A DNA stretch of 5,298 nt from an archaeon (GTDB lineage Archaea > Nanobdellota > Nanobdellia > Pacearchaeales > GW2011-AR1), in the NCBI GenBank assembly GCA_030638105.1, contig DAOWFF010000023.1, forward strand, positions 1 to 5,298. The letters are read 5' to 3'. A program made the translations under genes and the position numbers. Every line of letters starts with the position of its first letter. Position 1 is the stretch's first letter. Under the pieces are notes generated by a model. That model saw only the letters and a program-made list of their open reading frames with translations, was not told the DNA's origin and ran no database searches. Shown here one piece after another: positions 4,610 to 5,298 of this stretch.

Positions 4610-5209
4610 ATGTGTAAACAATGCGAAATAAATCCGGTGTATGAATTTACGAATCAGAGGAAACTTTGCGAAAAATGTTTTGTGCGGTATTTTCAGAAAA
4701 AAGTTTTATACACAATTAGAAAATTTAATATGGTGAAAAAAGAAGATGTTGTAGGTTATTATCAATCAAATTATCTTTTGGGTGTTGTTCTTGAGGATGT
4801 TTTGAAAATGTTTGCTGAAAAATTTCCAGTGAAAATAAAAAAATTTCAGAGAACAAAAGACACAATGACTCAAACAGCGAAGAGATTAAAAGTAAATGAA
4901 ATCGCATGGCCATCTACAATTGATTTGGTTTCTTATGAAATTGTGAATGAGATAATTAATGGAAATGTTAGAAATTTAATGGAAGATGTTTTTCCTGTTG
5001 AAGAATTGGGCAAGAAAACGAAAATTATCAAACCGCTTTATTTATTTTTAGACAAGGAAGTTTTACTTTATGCAAAATTGAGAAAATTAAAATTTAAGAA
5101 AATAAATGTAAAATTAGGCAAGATTAGTAAATTTATTGACGAGCTTGAAAAGACACACCCTGAAGTTAAGAGAGCAATTGTTAATAGTTGTCTTAAATTG
5201 CGTGCTTAA
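4610..5209 (+). CDS. Degenerate TtuA/Ncs6-like zinc-ribbon protein lacking the PP-loop
   Basis: A 199-residue protein. The N-terminus has a zinc-ribbon half with C2/C5 and C20/C23, followed by FVRYFQKKVLYTIRKFNMV (24-42), the hallmark start of TtuA/Ncs6 tRNA 2-thiolation enzymes. In those enzymes the next element is a strand leading into SGGKDS; here the same place reads VVGYYQSNYLLG (47-58), so the ATP loop is gone. The middle is shortened by roughly 100 residues and lacks the family's C..CG..RR motif. The C-terminal core is recognisable: STIDLVSYEIVNEIINGNVR (102-121) in place of TGHN.DDEAQT...LRGD, then IIKPLYLFLDKEVLLYAKLR (139-158) matching the family's KPL....EKEV.LYA block, and LEKTHPEVKRAIVNS (179-193) matching its LE...P..K end. 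It therefore appears catalytically inactive. It follows the PP-loop gene by two bases and may be its RNA-binding or structural partner, as Ncs2/Ctu2 is for Ncs6/Ctu1. Confidence 0.8.
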   Translation: MCKQCEINPVYEFTNQRKLCEKCFVRYFQKKVLYTIRKFNMVKKEDVVGYYQSNYLLGVVLEDVLKMFAEKFPVKIKKFQRTKDTMTQTAKRLKVNEIAWPSTIDLVSYEIVNEIINGNVRNLMEDVFPVEELGKKTKIIKPLYLFLDKEVLLYAKLRKLKFKKINVKLGKISKFIDELEKTHPEVKRAIVNSCLKLRA

Positions 5210-5298
5210 TTATTTCTTACCTTCAATTCTGTTTAAAAAATTTCTTATGAATTTACTGTTTCCTTCTGTGTCTTTTATTTCTTTTATTGTGTAAAAAA
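5210..5298 (-). CDS. C-terminal fragment of an unidentified gene entering from the right edge
   Basis: The minus strand is open from the right edge to TAA at 5212-5210, giving 28 codons that end in KEIKDTEGNSKFIRNFLNRI plus EGKK. The mixed charged and hydrophobic composition looks like a real C-terminal helix, and the stop lies directly against the stop of the convergent zinc-ribbon gene with no gap. Too little is present to name a family, and a chance open frame cannot be excluded at this length. Confidence 0.5.
   Translation of the reverse strand, partial: FYTIKEIKDTEGNSKFIRNFLNRIEGKK

Noticed and set aside
3854..4913. Further short minus-strand open frames (3854-4087, 4421-4621, 4725-4913)
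   Set aside because: All lie inside the PP-loop and zinc-ribbon genes, which carry recognisable motifs over these stretches.
1..5298. CRISPR arrays, insertion sequences, long direct or inverted repeats
   Set aside because: No repeated unit with regular spacing, no transposase motif and no terminal inverted repeats were seen; only simple AT runs recur.

Overview
This AT-rich window looks like part of an archaeal chromosome, most likely from a small-genome DPANN-type archaeon (Nanoarchaeota, Woesearchaeota or Pacearchaeota-like). The lineage is an inference. It rests on a Pno1/Krr1-type KH protein, a tRNA-Asn gene with a short intron at position 37/38 that folds into a relaxed bulge-helix-bulge motif, a zinc-ribbon protein of the TtuA/Ncs6 type, and promoters in which a TATA-like box sits 25-27 bases before the start codon with no Shine-Dalgarno sequence (leaderless mRNAs).

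Positions 1-2534 are all on the minus strand. Read in the direction of transcription they hold: a two-domain KH protein (2534-2019); tRNA-Asn(GTT) with its intron (1992-1906); a two-gene membrane unit made of a four-helix protein (1858-1436) whose end overlaps the start of a single-pass protein with four ectodomain cysteines (1443-1051); a small nitroreductase (1008-451); and the first 138 residues of a DUF4234-like membrane protein that runs off the left edge (416-1).

Positions 2535-2920 are a divergent promoter region followed by about 290 bases with no normal-sized gene. They contain a frame-disrupted small ORF (2633-2799) with its own TATA box and an A7 run that forms a possible -1 slippery site, and a 22-codon mini-ORF (2851-2919) whose stop lies one base before the next gene.

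Positions 2921-5209 are on the plus strand: a four-helix membrane protein with a four-cysteine ectodomain, a PP-loop ATPase resembling tRNA thiouridylases (SGGLDS, paired cysteine motifs, C-terminal NFACT-R-like domain), and, two bases later, a 199-residue TtuA/Ncs6 relative that keeps its N-terminal zinc ribbon and C-terminal core but has lost the ATP-binding loop and the central cysteine region. The last two probably form an operon and may act together in tRNA sulfuration. An inactive partner beside an active PP-loop enzyme recalls eukaryotic Ncs2/Ctu2 with Ncs6/Ctu1. This pair is the most interesting part of the window. The right edge holds the last 28 codons of a convergent minus-strand gene.
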